From contig NYXO01000003.1 in the NCBI GenBank assembly GCA_002685415.1, forward strand, positions 30,248 through 61,410: a stretch of 31,163 nt of DNA, in the 5' to 3' direction. Of this stretch, positions 16,746 to 25,372 are shown one piece after another. The position numbers and the translations under genes were made by a program. The notes below the pieces were generated by a model. That model did not search any database, was not told where the DNA came from, and was given only the letters and a program-made list of their open reading frames with translations. The stretch comes from Methanobacteriota archaeon (lineage in GTDB: Archaea > Thermoplasmatota > Poseidoniia > Poseidoniales > Thalassarchaeaceae). Each line of letters opens with the position of its first letter. Position 1 is the first letter of the stretch.

Positions 16746-17630
16746 ATGCATGCAGACACCATGAAGCAACTGCTTGAGTCGGAACCGTTCTCCTCAGTTG
16801 CTCCATGCCTGAATAGAGCAGTATCTGGTTTCAAAGGGCAGGATGGACCTGTGATGTTACTAGCCGCTCCATCACTTATTGGAGCGCTATCTATTGCACC
16901 GATTGAAGCAGCTCTACTTGACCTTGGTTTGCCATATCGTCGTCGGTTTAAATTGGAGACACCATCCAATGGATCTTGGATTCACATACTAGGGCCTTCC
17001 CAAGACACAGGTCCGGAATATATCCCAGAGCCCCCTCGTCTTAGTCTTGGATTGGATCTAGTTGATGGATTAGTGTCCTCCAATGGAGACCCTAGAAGAG
17101 GTCCGCTAACCACGGTGGCCCAAGCTCATGCAATCGCCCAATCATTGGCACCCAATGGCACAAGGGTTCGAAGATTACGTCCTTGGTTAATTTCCGGAAA
17201 TTGGTTACATTCAGCACTGGATACCACTTACGACCCTGTTTTCACTGCACTTAGAGATATATTAGTCGACGAAGGTAGTGTGAGAATAGCCACAATGCCC
17301 GAGGTTACTTCAATCGAATTATCAAATACTCCTTGGATAGAAGAATTAGCATTAGAGGCAATCTCTTCCAAATGGTTGGATTTAGATATGGAAGGAAGGG
17401 CAAGAGCCCTGTCTCATCTAATGCGTCCAGCCCTCTCACGGTCAACGCCCTCGACTGCTAGAATGGAAGAATTGGGTTGGCATAGGGTGATGGGGCCCAA
17501 TTGGGATTCAGATTTAGCCTCTGAAATTCTCAGAGCAGCTAAGCTTTGGAAACAAGACGCAGCTATCGTAGCAGCGCATTCACTTGTCGACTCGCTATTG
17601 CTGACTGGAAGGTCTCCAGTATCAGATTAA
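16746..17630 (+). CDS. Unknown protein in the rps15-linked position, possibly a degenerate RecJ/DHH-like protein
   Basis: A 294-residue cytosolic protein that I cannot assign. An early strand-helix unit (VMLLAAPSLIGALSIAPIEAALLDLGLPYRRRF) has the shape of the first DHH-superfamily motif region, strand, helix and a second strand. The metal-binding aspartates that define active RecJ-like nucleases are absent. A later segment (TTVAQAHAIAQSL) is helical, and the C terminus is helical (DAAIVAAHSLVDSLLLTG). Neighbourhood is the other hint: archaeal rps15 is commonly followed by a RecJ-like/GAN gene that works with GINS and the CMG helicase. The ATG start at 16746 is tentative. TTG 16716 in the same frame adds ten residues and includes the stem-loop. 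Its stop abuts the next convergent stop with no gap. Confidence 0.65.
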   Translation: MHADTMKQLLESEPFSSVAPCLNRAVSGFKGQDGPVMLLAAPSLIGALSIAPIEAALLDLGLPYRRRFKLETPSNGSWIHILGPSQDTGPEYIPEPPRLSLGLDLVDGLVSSNGDPRRGPLTTVAQAHAIAQSLAPNGTRVRRLRPWLISGNWLHSALDTTYDPVFTALRDILVDEGSVRIATMPEVTSIELSNTPWIEELALEAISSKWLDLDMEGRARALSHLMRPALSRSTPSTARMEELGWHRVMGPNWDSDLASEILRAAKLWKQDAAIVAAHSLVDSLLLTGRSPVSD

Positions 17631-19634
17631 CTATTCTAGACGGAGTGTGGATTCGCAACCTGTGCATTCTATCCTAAGCGGTCTAACATCAGATTCTACG
17701 GGGTTAGACACTCCGCACTTTGGACAATTAACATGTGTATTCGCCAGTGTTCCTTTTTCCCGCCTCTCCGAAAAATCTGACCTTGGAGACACTAAAGCTA
17801 CGGGGAAAACCAGTAACATGCTTGACGATACTACACCCAAGACAAAGGGCATATCAAGGCCCAAAACATACAACGCTAAGGAAAGACCTCCGAGAACCAC
17901 AACGGTAAGCATAGTTGGGACTCTTGCTCGTCTTCTCGTCATCGCCATTCCCAAGCCGAGAGCCAGAACTAGCATGAAGACAGAAACCATGGCTGAAACC
18001 AAAGGTGAGTAAAGAGCGCCACCTGTGGGTACGAACTCAACTCTGAAAGATTCCTCAGTATCTAGTTCGCTTTCTTCTATGGTTACAATCTCAAAAATAA
18101 TCCATCTTCGATGCTTAGCATCGATATCCTCTGCTGCAACACCTCCAAGACCTTGTAGAGCGGTAGAACGAATCTGTACATCTAACTCAACATTGGTATA
18201 CAAATCATCATCGCTAGGTCGAATGAAAGATTCAATCAGTTGCTGCCTTTCACCTGTGTTTATTTTGTGGGATGTATCAATTCTAATCGTCACGCTCTCA
18301 GCGCTGAAAGCCCGGGTGTGACCTAAATCGATTGTAATTTCAGTAGGTCCAAGATTTACAGGATTGACCCCAAGAATTGATTCTGCATCAAGATACAGTC
18401 CATTTGCAAAGAATGATTTCATATCTGAGGCAGAACCAACCAGATGGCTGTTTAATGCAGCGATTTCTGAATCATCTACCTGTCCATTGTTGTATTCAGA
18501 ATTAGTAATACTATCAGAGTAAGTACGAAGATTACGCCACCAACTATTGGATGAAAGACTGTTATTTCCAATGTTATCCAATCCCCATCGCACCCACTGA
18601 GACATTGCTCCATCAAATTCGATTGTTACTTCTCTTTCGACCATATCTCCATCAAATTTAGCATCAACATCAACGAGTAAATTTGTCCCACCAGTCCTAA
18701 GTGGTTCAACAGCAGGATACCAGCTACCTGCCCCACCTCCCCCTTCTCCTGCAACGATGTCGTATGTGCGATTTGCCTCTATTCTTAGGGCCGTTTGGGG
18801 AATGAGGTGGAATGCGACCATGTATGATCCTGAATCAGCAGATTCGGGCATTTGCCAAGCAAAAGTAACCTCAACACCGTTATTTGTTGGAGTTGCAATT
18901 GGGCTATCGGAAATGGTATTACTCGCCACTACCATACCTCCGCTAGATGCGGACCACATTCTATCTCCGAATCCAGACTTTAGAAGTACTGGGAAGTATA
19001 CCAATCTTCCATTTACACTAGGTTCTTTCATATCGATACTTACTAGGGGAAATTTCATTGAAATTCTCCCCGAAAACTCGTCGGTGCCCCACATAAAGCG
19101 AATTCCAGCATCATCACCAGGGCTGGAAAATGATAAGCTCCTTACCGAAAAAGTTAGTTTGATCTTATCTCCTGAGCGAACTTCCCCCGCAAGAACATCA
19201 ACTGAAATTACAACTTCTCCTTCATTTTGGAGAAACAATCCGGCTCCAGCGTCTCCCTCAAAGTAGGTGCTGCCAATATTTACTCCAATTGTGGCATTTA
19301 TTTGGATTCCAGCGGCTGCTTCAACCTCATAGGGAATACGGAATTCCCAAGTGGAATCGGGATAATCCCCCTGTAATCCCCAATTTGTTTCCCAAGTGCC
19401 AATTTCTACTAATCCCTGAATTGAGGGTGTGACAAATTGCTCGAATTTCTCATCTAGATCTGAGTCAAACGGTGAAAGTGACCCATCATCAGCGCTACCA
19501 ACCAAAAATAGGTCGAATTCTTGAGAACTACAACACGCACCATCTTGGTCAGCGGATACCGGTGAATAGGGAATAATGACCAGCATAAGCAGTGCTACAA
19601 TCAGCACAGCTGCACCCCTCTCAGGCCCCTGCAT
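17631..19634 (-). CDS. Secreted-domain membrane protein with C-terminal zinc ribbon, unknown
   Basis: A 667-residue protein. A signal peptide (1-29) precedes an extracellular region of about 510 residues with an early CC pair (GACCSS), Asp-rich loops and beta-strand stretches. Three membrane helices follow, near 542-566, 572-590 and 594-613. The cytosolic C terminus is a zinc ribbon at about 636-662 (CPKCG ... CTGCE). I recognise no family. The zinc ribbon may bind protein or nucleic acid. It starts at ATG 19634 without a Shine-Dalgarno, so it is probably leaderless. It lies 113 bases downstream of gltX on the same strand, likely with its own promoter. Its stop directly abuts the stop of the gene at 16746-17630. 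Confidence 0.75.
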   Translation of the reverse strand: MQGPERGAAVLIVALLMLVIIPYSPVSADQDGACCSSQEFDLFLVGSADDGSLSPFDSDLDEKFEQFVTPSIQGLVEIGTWETNWGLQGDYPDSTWEFRIPYEVEAAAGIQINATIGVNIGSTYFEGDAGAGLFLQNEGEVVISVDVLAGEVRSGDKIKLTFSVRSLSFSSPGDDAGIRFMWGTDEFSGRISMKFPLVSIDMKEPSVNGRLVYFPVLLKSGFGDRMWSASSGGMVVASNTISDSPIATPTNNGVEVTFAWQMPESADSGSYMVAFHLIPQTALRIEANRTYDIVAGEGGGGAGSWYPAVEPLRTGGTNLLVDVDAKFDGDMVEREVTIEFDGAMSQWVRWGLDNIGNNSLSSNSWWRNLRTYSDSITNSEYNNGQVDDSEIAALNSHLVGSASDMKSFFANGLYLDAESILGVNPVNLGPTEITIDLGHTRAFSAESVTIRIDTSHKINTGERQQLIESFIRPSDDDLYTNVELDVQIRSTALQGLGGVAAEDIDAKHRRWIIFEIVTIEESELDTEESFRVEFVPTGGALYSPLVSAMVSVFMLVLALGLGMAMTRRRARVPTMLTVVVLGGLSLALYVLGLDMPFVLGVVSSSMLLVFPVALVSPRSDFSERREKGTLANTHVNCPKCGVSNPVESDVRPLRIECTGCESTLRLE

Positions 19635-19664
19635 GTACTGAACTGGCGGGCTTTACACCCTTGA

Positions 19665-19687
19665 ATTCGACCCTCATGAGATTCGAC
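19665..19687. promoter_or_regulatory. Direct repeat ATTCGAC upstream of the 667-residue gene
   Basis: ATTCGAC occurs at 19665-19671 and 19681-19687, sixteen bases apart, in the 113-base spacer. It is centred about 42 bases before the leftward ATG 19634. A CACC-GTA-GGTG hairpin (19709-19719) lies just beyond. A regulator site is possible; no other function is seen in this spacer. Confidence 0.3.
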
Positions 19688-19747
19688 TAGAGGCGAGTTC
19701 TCTATCGGCACCGTAGGTGTCGTATTTGCTAAGTGGATTAGTATTCT

Positions 19748-21463
19748 TTAACCATGCAAAAATAGTAACTCTACTGGACCGCTTTCAGGGACACACTCAA
19801 TTTTTGCAAATCCCACTCTTTCTAACTGTAGGATTTCCCCCTCAACTAAATCGATATTCTCGATTAGTCCTTCATCGATTCTAAATTCAGACCCCAAGGG
19901 GGTAGTTAGACGAGCCACTCGACTTTGATTTATTGGCAGCCAGTGCACTATTGTACGCTTGTCACTTCTCTGCAAGGAGCTCACTATTGCATGATTTTCC
20001 TTTATCGATACATCTGCGAAGTCCTTCAATCGTAATTCTTCGGAGTAATCACTATCCTCAATTACAAATTCTTCGGAAACAGTCCATTCACGAACACCTT
20101 CAATTTCTCCGTGTGGATGGCGTGGAATTTCCAATTTATCCGGATGTTCTATTCCATCCATATCAAGTGCCATATTTCTTGGATTTCTAACGAATGTTCT
20201 TCTCTCAGAAACCGAATCAATCACCGAAGAATTGAATGATTCAATAGTTTGCATTGAGATAGATATGTCCTTCTGTGTCAAACCGAGATCTAACCAGAAC
20301 TCTCTTATTGCTTGTGCTTCAAAACCACGACGCTTCAAAGCAGAAATTGTCGGTAGACGTGCGTCTGCCCATCCCTCAAATTTCCCTTCAGCGATTTCTG
20401 CCTTCATTCCGGAGGTCGAGAACCCTCCAAACTCGTGAACCTTTACACGTCCCCAATACAGAGTTTCGGGATATACCCAGCCGAAATGGTCGTACAAGAG
20501 TGTCTGTTTTCTTGTTGAATCCATCAAATCTTTGCCCCTTACAATATGCGTTACTCCCTGAAGGTGATCTTCAATCGCACTTTGAAAATCTAGCAGTGGC
20601 CAGACTTTGTATAGGTCACCAACCATAGGATGAGGGCTATGTTGAATTCGTAATGCTGGCCAATCACGAAGTGCAGGATTAGGTAAATTTAGATCCGTCT
20701 TGACTCTTACAACAGCTCCTCCTTCCTCAATTGTGCCATCATTCATGGCCTGCCAATCTGATAGATTATTTTCCACGGTTTTTTCTCTACAAGGGCAAGG
20801 TTTTGAATTATCTCTTAGTTCTTTGAAATCTCCCGCACTACACCGGCAAACATACCCGAATCCCGACTCAAGCATTTGTTTGGCATGTTCGAGATAAATT
20901 GGCATTCTTTCGCTGGCTCTGACAATGATATCGGCGGGTCTCCCTGCAAGCCATTCGTATTCTTCTTCTATCCAAGCATAGGCCTCTGGAAGAGGTGGTT
21001 TTACTCTCGTATCGGTATCGTCGTAACGCAAGACAACTTTACCTGAATGCATTTTGGCAAATTCGGAATTAATCATTACTCCCCTAGAGTGTCCAATAGT
21101 AAGAGGTCCGTTTGGATTAGGCGCAAAGCGTAAAATCACATTTCCCTCGATAGCATTGGGTAATGGTTTGAGTCCGCTTCTTTTCTGTTGTTTTTGTCTT
21201 TGCAAAGCCTCTGGATTTGTCGCCGCTAACAATTCTCTTACGGCATCAAGACCATTCGCCTTAGCCATTTGATTTGCAGCCTCTACCTCTTTTTCAACTA
21301 GGGATTTTAGTTCCTTAGCTCTAGGTCTCAAATCAGCTCTTTCACCTAACAGTCGGCCTAATACAGACCCTGATTGACCAGACCCATCATACTCCAGAGT
21401 ATTTTGCATAGCATACTTACGAACGGTACCTATGGTCTCTGAATCCCAGTTGGAATCTGCCAT
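19748..21463 (-). CDS. gltX: Glutamyl-tRNA synthetase, archaeal type
   Basis: Charges tRNA-Glu with glutamate using ATP. The 571-residue length is typical for archaeal GluRS. An archaeal amino-terminal helical extension (1-100) precedes the class I catalytic core with RFAPNPNGPLTIGHSRG (the HIGH-like motif, about 112-128). Four zinc-type cysteines follow near 203-221 (CRC ... CPC), and a KMSKS-like STSGMKAE lies near 350. The C-terminal half is the beta-barrel anticodon-binding domain of the archaeal/eukaryotic GluRS-GlnRS type. The frame is open further upstream, but that stretch lies inside rnhB. I choose ATG 21463. ATG 21520, which overlaps the rnhB stop, is a possible longer start. No Shine-Dalgarno is clear. 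It is co-directional with rnhB and probably co-transcribed. Confidence 0.95.
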   Translation of the reverse strand: MADSNWDSETIGTVRKYAMQNTLEYDGSGQSGSVLGRLLGERADLRPRAKELKSLVEKEVEAANQMAKANGLDAVRELLAATNPEALQRQKQQKRSGLKPLPNAIEGNVILRFAPNPNGPLTIGHSRGVMINSEFAKMHSGKVVLRYDDTDTRVKPPLPEAYAWIEEEYEWLAGRPADIIVRASERMPIYLEHAKQMLESGFGYVCRCSAGDFKELRDNSKPCPCREKTVENNLSDWQAMNDGTIEEGGAVVRVKTDLNLPNPALRDWPALRIQHSPHPMVGDLYKVWPLLDFQSAIEDHLQGVTHIVRGKDLMDSTRKQTLLYDHFGWVYPETLYWGRVKVHEFGGFSTSGMKAEIAEGKFEGWADARLPTISALKRRGFEAQAIREFWLDLGLTQKDISISMQTIESFNSSVIDSVSERRTFVRNPRNMALDMDGIEHPDKLEIPRHPHGEIEGVREWTVSEEFVIEDSDYSEELRLKDFADVSIKENHAIVSSLQRSDKRTIVHWLPINQSRVARLTTPLGSEFRIDEGLIENIDLVEGEILQLERVGFAKIECVPESGPVELLFLHG

Positions 21464-21468
21464 GCTAT

Positions 21469-21483
21469 CGGGCCTACGGCCCG
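21469..21483. repeat. GC-rich hairpin just upstream of the gltX start
   Basis: CGGGCC-TAC-GGCCCG is a perfect 6-bp stem whose edge lies six bases from the chosen gltX ATG. It falls where a ribosome site would be and could restrict initiation at 21463. If translation starts at ATG 21520 the hairpin is inside the coding region instead. Confidence 0.45.
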
Positions 21484-21509
21484 AAGTCAGACATTTGACG
21501 ATTGTCTCC

Positions 21510-22247
21510 TCACCAGTCATCAAGTGAAGATTGTACAACCGTTCCACCCTGATCAGAACGAATAGGAACAGGAGTTCCATGCAACCTTTGCCAAATATCA
21601 GATACAGTTGTCCAAGACCATCTAAGTGAGTCATGTGGTTTACCATTTGAGAGCATTTTTTCCACAGCAACTCGTGTAGTTTTATCGGATGGATATCCAG
21701 AACCGATTTGAAGTCCCGTTCGAGCTGCAATTTCTTCAATTGCTGAATCTCTTGAGACTTTTGCGAGTATAGAGGCACCTCCTGTAACGATATCTACCGA
21801 ATCCATGCGATGTTTTGCTTCAACCCTCCAATTCACCCAGTCATCTCCTAAGGATGCCTCAAGCCTCTTTCTAAATCTCCCTTCATTCACATCGCATGCA
21901 TCTGCACGAATAAAACCTGAATCATTTGACAGATCCGTGGCTACAATGGCTTCACTGAATAATTCGACTTCTAGACTGTTCAAATCAGAATTTAGACTGT
22001 TTAGGTCAATTCTTTTCGCGGAACAACGAATCAATCCGGATTTCCAAACACCCTCCTCTATACGCTCTCCAATTTCCTCAAAAATGTGTAGACGTTTCTT
22101 GGGCTGAATATCCTTTGAATCCTTTACATTCAATTTGGATAAGATATCGACATCTTCCGCAGGGATTGCCAAAGCAGCGACTAACAAAGGACCGATTACA
22201 GGTCCCCTACCTGCCTCGTCAACTCCAATGATCCAGTCGTTGCCCAC
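21510..22247 (-). CDS. rnhB: Ribonuclease HII
   Basis: Removes ribonucleotides from DNA:RNA hybrids by cleaving 5' of embedded ribonucleotides. The 245-residue protein opens with IIGVDEAGRGPVIGP, placing catalytic D10 and E11. D116 (ADACDVNEGRF) and D149 (HRMDSVDIVTGGASILAKV) complete the four metal-binding acidic residues. Length is close to archaeal enzymes (about 210-230), with a short C-terminal tail. The start is GTG at 22245-22247, fifteen bases after the stop of the upstream SGNH-protein gene. No Shine-Dalgarno is seen. gltX follows closely downstream. Confidence 0.95.
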   Translation of the reverse strand: MGNDWIIGVDEAGRGPVIGPLLVAALAIPAEDVDILSKLNVKDSKDIQPKKRLHIFEEIGERIEEGVWKSGLIRCSAKRIDLNSLNSDLNSLEVELFSEAIVATDLSNDSGFIRADACDVNEGRFRKRLEASLGDDWVNWRVEAKHRMDSVDIVTGGASILAKVSRDSAIEEIAARTGLQIGSGYPSDKTTRVAVEKMLSNGKPHDSLRWSWTTVSDIWQRLHGTPVPIRSDQGGTVVQSSLDDW

Positions 22248-22262
22248 GGGTAGGCGGTGTCG

Positions 22263-25082
22263 TCATGGGTCTTCATTATCACGCAAATCTTTCCCAAGAG
22301 AATTCAATCTTTCATCGAAGTCATCTAGGTCCAGTACTATGTTATCCGGATGAATAAGATCCGCGTCTTGCAATTGTTCCGCCATTTCTATTGCATCGAG
22401 AATGGCATCTTCGGCTTGAGCGTCGTCAAGCAATTCTCCAGCATCTTCGATCACTGCCGGCTCAGGAGCAGGAGAAACCTCTCTAGAATGGTCGCCTGAT
22501 TTTTCCATAAATTCCTTCTTGAAGGATGCCAGGTCGGTTGTAGGGCTCTGTATTACTTCTGTTTGTTCTTTATCTTTAGATTCAAATTTTGACATCCAAT
22601 CCCCTACTTCTTCAACAACGACTTCTTGTTTATTTCTTCCGTAAAATTCCCTATCAGCTTCGATTCTATGTCTGATAGCAAAGGCAACTGCGATTGTTCC
22701 TACGATACTTACTATCACGATTAGAATGGTTTGCAACCATCGCTGTAAAAAATTACTCAATACATTTGGCTCATCTGGTTCGTTCGGCTCTGTTGGTTGT
22801 ATACCCTCAATTTGAGTTGAATGTTCTACTATATGCCGAACTGATGGGTCTCTAAATGATCTTACTTCGACTGTTAGAATTGCATTTGACGCAATCGGTA
22901 CTTCATCTGGAACATCCATCCAAACTTCGAAAATCATGGTCTGATTAATTGGTATGTCGAGAACCTGAAATGACCTTCCTTGCTCTGTAGAGATACCCTG
23001 TTCATTTGGGGCGACGACTCCAAATTCTGTGAAATCAGTACATTCGACAGCAACAACCAGTCCATCTGGGCTGTTTCCGATATTCTTTACTTCCCAATAA
23101 CCGGTTAATCTCCCGTCAATCACTTCAGCGTCCGAGCGAATAATTTCCCAAGCCTGAAACGCGGCGATTGATACATCAAAACTCACCTCTGCAGGAACCC
23201 AGCCATCGACCTCCAATTCTAGGGTTACTTGGCCGCTGAGTCCTGCTTCTAACCCAATTGCAGTCCATGCTGATACATCAATTCCATGGACTGTTTGACC
23301 TGGACCTAGGTATCGAGTGTATTCTGTAATGTTGACAACTAACCAGTCCGGTTTTTCAGAGACGCTTAGATTGAATAGATACGCGGCATCTCCAGTATTT
23401 TCAATAAATAATTCTACAAAACAGGTGTCTCCGGGTTTTACATTGAACATGCAATTTACGTTTGTTAACCCAAGTTGACCGCCAGATCTCGGGACAATAC
23501 TAATCGATTGATTTATTTTTTGAATTTCTTCAACACCATCCGCCCAGAATTGAATCATCATATTCAATCTCCCTGAGCTTAAAATTGGGGATTGTACCTG
23601 CATACGAACAGTAGTGATTTCACCCGGGTTCATATTTTCTAAACCAGCGCGATCGTAGACTATTGCAGTCCAGCCATCATATGCAAATGATAGGCTAGGT
23701 GTCTGTATTGGTGTTCCATTTTCGTAAACAGGTGCGATATTAATTCCAAGCGAATTAATCGAGTTACCGATATTCTGTAAATCAAATTCTAGGTCAACAA
23801 CACCCCCAGGGTCAATAGAAGCAGTTCCACCTCCTTCGATTATTTGCATACCTTTCGCCTCACCATAACGAAGCGAAAAGTTCCACCAATCTTGATTGCC
23901 AGTATGATCTCCAATCAAAGCTACGCTAAAGTCATGAATCGAACCTGCAAGAGGATAGCCGACTGAAACTTCTGGAGCAGTCACTCTGAATTCTATCCAC
24001 TGAACAATATCACTTGGAGCATCAAATGAATATCCTACCTCTGGGCTGGTGGCATAATCCCAGGAGACTTCCCAACCCGAAGGACTAGAGATTTCAATTA
24101 GCGCAGTTGTGTTTACCTCTGCTAGATTGGTGAAATTGGTGGCTATACCTACAGTTAGTCCCGGGTCAATGTTGAATATTGAACCGGAGTCAACTCCAAA
24201 CTCAACTCCTAAATCTTCCAATTGCCATGGGTAAGTTAATCCTGAAGTATTGAATACAGTGTGGTCTGCCCACTGTTGCAGTTCTAAAGTTCTAGATTGA
24301 TTCATTCCTCCCGTAGTCGGTAGACCAACTGACGATTCTCCGGTAACGGATACGTGGATGACACAGGCGGCAAGATAGGTCCCTTGAATGGAGGGGTGGC
24401 TTCCATCTGATGCGTATAGGTCTGAGAAGATAGTCCCATCATCTGTAGCATTTGATATGGAGAAAAATATGTTCTCAAAAGCCATCCCTACTGGTGCTAT
24501 GAACACAGGTCTTTGGTTTGATGACAGGTTCTCTGCATAGGCGAAGTAACCTGTTTTCAGATGGCGTTGCATTGTCTCATAATCAGGAAATCTCCAACTA
24601 TTGCTCTCATCACCATTTCTGTACCCCCAAGTCATTAGAAAGAAGGTATCTCCGCCATTTTCGTCGACTAAATCATCAATGATTTGAGCGCCCAGCATGC
24701 TATCTTGCCAATAGGATGAACTTGTTGGGAAACCGGGAACTTGGCTTTGGTCTTGTAATATTACATAATCGTGAGAAGTCCTTAGTGTGCTGAACCATTC
24801 AGAACCTTCAGTTTCAGCTTGTTCTCCATGCCAAGCAAGGGTCTTACCTCCACTGGTCAGGTGCTGTACTTCGGGAGTAAATCCTGAAGAGGTTAGTAAA
24901 TTCTCAACTCTTACACTTAATTGATTGTTGGAAGTATATGAATTTCCTATCATTAATAGGTCAAGTGTAGAATCATTGGAAGCGGAATCAAAGGATTTTG
25001 GAGGCTCATTTAATTGGCTCGGCGCTGTTGACACGGATAGCAATGCAAGAATCATTGCCATGGCCAAAGCCCTGCCTCGCAT
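22263..25082 (-). CDS. Membrane-anchored SGNH-type hydrolase with large ectodomain
   Basis: A 939-residue exported protein. After a signal peptide (1-22), residues 40-250 form an SGNH/GDSL-type esterase domain: MIGNSYT with nucleophile S48 (block I), and DGSHPSIQG with D226 and H229 (block V). Such domains hydrolyse esters, for example acetyl groups on glycans. Residues about 290-770 are beta-rich repeats resembling NEW3/CARDB-type Ig-like domains (SVGYPLAGSIHDFSVAL, and FVELFIENTGDAAYLFNLSVSEKP). One membrane helix near 780-802 (ILIVIVSIVGTIAVAFAI) leads to an acidic cytosolic tail of about 135 residues (EDAGELLDDAQAEDAILDA). It starts at ATG 25082. It is the first gene of a leftward group ending with gltX. 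Substrate is unknown; extracellular polysaccharide deacylation is a reasonable guess. Confidence 0.8.
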   Translation of the reverse strand: MRGRALAMAMILALLSVSTAPSQLNEPPKSFDSASNDSTLDLLMIGNSYTSNNQLSVRVENLLTSSGFTPEVQHLTSGGKTLAWHGEQAETEGSEWFSTLRTSHDYVILQDQSQVPGFPTSSSYWQDSMLGAQIIDDLVDENGGDTFFLMTWGYRNGDESNSWRFPDYETMQRHLKTGYFAYAENLSSNQRPVFIAPVGMAFENIFFSISNATDDGTIFSDLYASDGSHPSIQGTYLAACVIHVSVTGESSVGLPTTGGMNQSRTLELQQWADHTVFNTSGLTYPWQLEDLGVEFGVDSGSIFNIDPGLTVGIATNFTNLAEVNTTALIEISSPSGWEVSWDYATSPEVGYSFDAPSDIVQWIEFRVTAPEVSVGYPLAGSIHDFSVALIGDHTGNQDWWNFSLRYGEAKGMQIIEGGGTASIDPGGVVDLEFDLQNIGNSINSLGINIAPVYENGTPIQTPSLSFAYDGWTAIVYDRAGLENMNPGEITTVRMQVQSPILSSGRLNMMIQFWADGVEEIQKINQSISIVPRSGGQLGLTNVNCMFNVKPGDTCFVELFIENTGDAAYLFNLSVSEKPDWLVVNITEYTRYLGPGQTVHGIDVSAWTAIGLEAGLSGQVTLELEVDGWVPAEVSFDVSIAAFQAWEIIRSDAEVIDGRLTGYWEVKNIGNSPDGLVVAVECTDFTEFGVVAPNEQGISTEQGRSFQVLDIPINQTMIFEVWMDVPDEVPIASNAILTVEVRSFRDPSVRHIVEHSTQIEGIQPTEPNEPDEPNVLSNFLQRWLQTILIVIVSIVGTIAVAFAIRHRIEADREFYGRNKQEVVVEEVGDWMSKFESKDKEQTEVIQSPTTDLASFKKEFMEKSGDHSREVSPAPEPAVIEDAGELLDDAQAEDAILDAIEMAEQLQDADLIHPDNIVLDLDDFDERLNSLGKDLRDNEDP

Positions 25083-25135
25083 GGGAGACGGTCATCGTTC
25101 TCGGCTTTGATTCCTACCCTTTCATGATGAATCGC

Positions 25136-25141
25136 TTAAAC
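25136..25141 (+). promoter_or_regulatory. TATA-like element for the small gene
   Basis: TTAAAC lies 36 bases before ATG 25177, compatible with an archaeal promoter giving a leader of roughly ten bases. No Shine-Dalgarno precedes the ATG. Confidence 0.3.
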
Positions 25142-25176
25142 GAAGTAACTATCGTCTTGGGTGCTGTTCGCTGTTC

Positions 25177-25362
25177 ATGGCAAAGAAGTGGCCATTTGGT
25201 AAGAAGAACGCCCCCGCCAAACTTAAGCCGACAGAAAAGATGGCTGAGGTTGTTGAATATGAAAGAGAGTCTGAGGAGAAACAGAAGGATTTAATCCAAG
25301 ATAAAAGCCACCTAAAAGACAAATCTTTTCTCGATGCGATGGCACTACTAGGCGACGATTAA
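25177..25362 (+). CDS. Small highly charged protein, unknown
   Basis: A 61-residue ORF (MAKKWPFGKK start, Lys/Glu-rich middle, SFLDAMALLGDD end). It lies on the opposite strand to its two neighbours, in a gap of 290 bases that would otherwise be non-coding. Support is the position, the ATG with a plausible TATA element, and a protein-like composition: a basic amino terminus, a helical charged centre and a hydrophobic-acidic tail. Its stop is ten bases from the convergent pheT stop. I recognise no family. It could be a small RNA- or ribosome-associated protein; that is a guess. Confidence 0.55.
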   Translation: MAKKWPFGKKNAPAKLKPTEKMAEVVEYERESEEKQKDLIQDKSHLKDKSFLDAMALLGDD

Positions 25363-25372
25363 TTTTGCAGAC

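Noticed and set aside
16723..16815. Possible tRNA gene on the minus strand
   Set aside because: Only a T-arm-like stem-loop is present; no anticodon arm or matching 5' acceptor strand is found.
21521..21778. Long amino-terminal extension of GluRS
   Set aside because: It lies within the conserved coding region of RNase HII on the same strand, and archaeal GluRS does not carry it.
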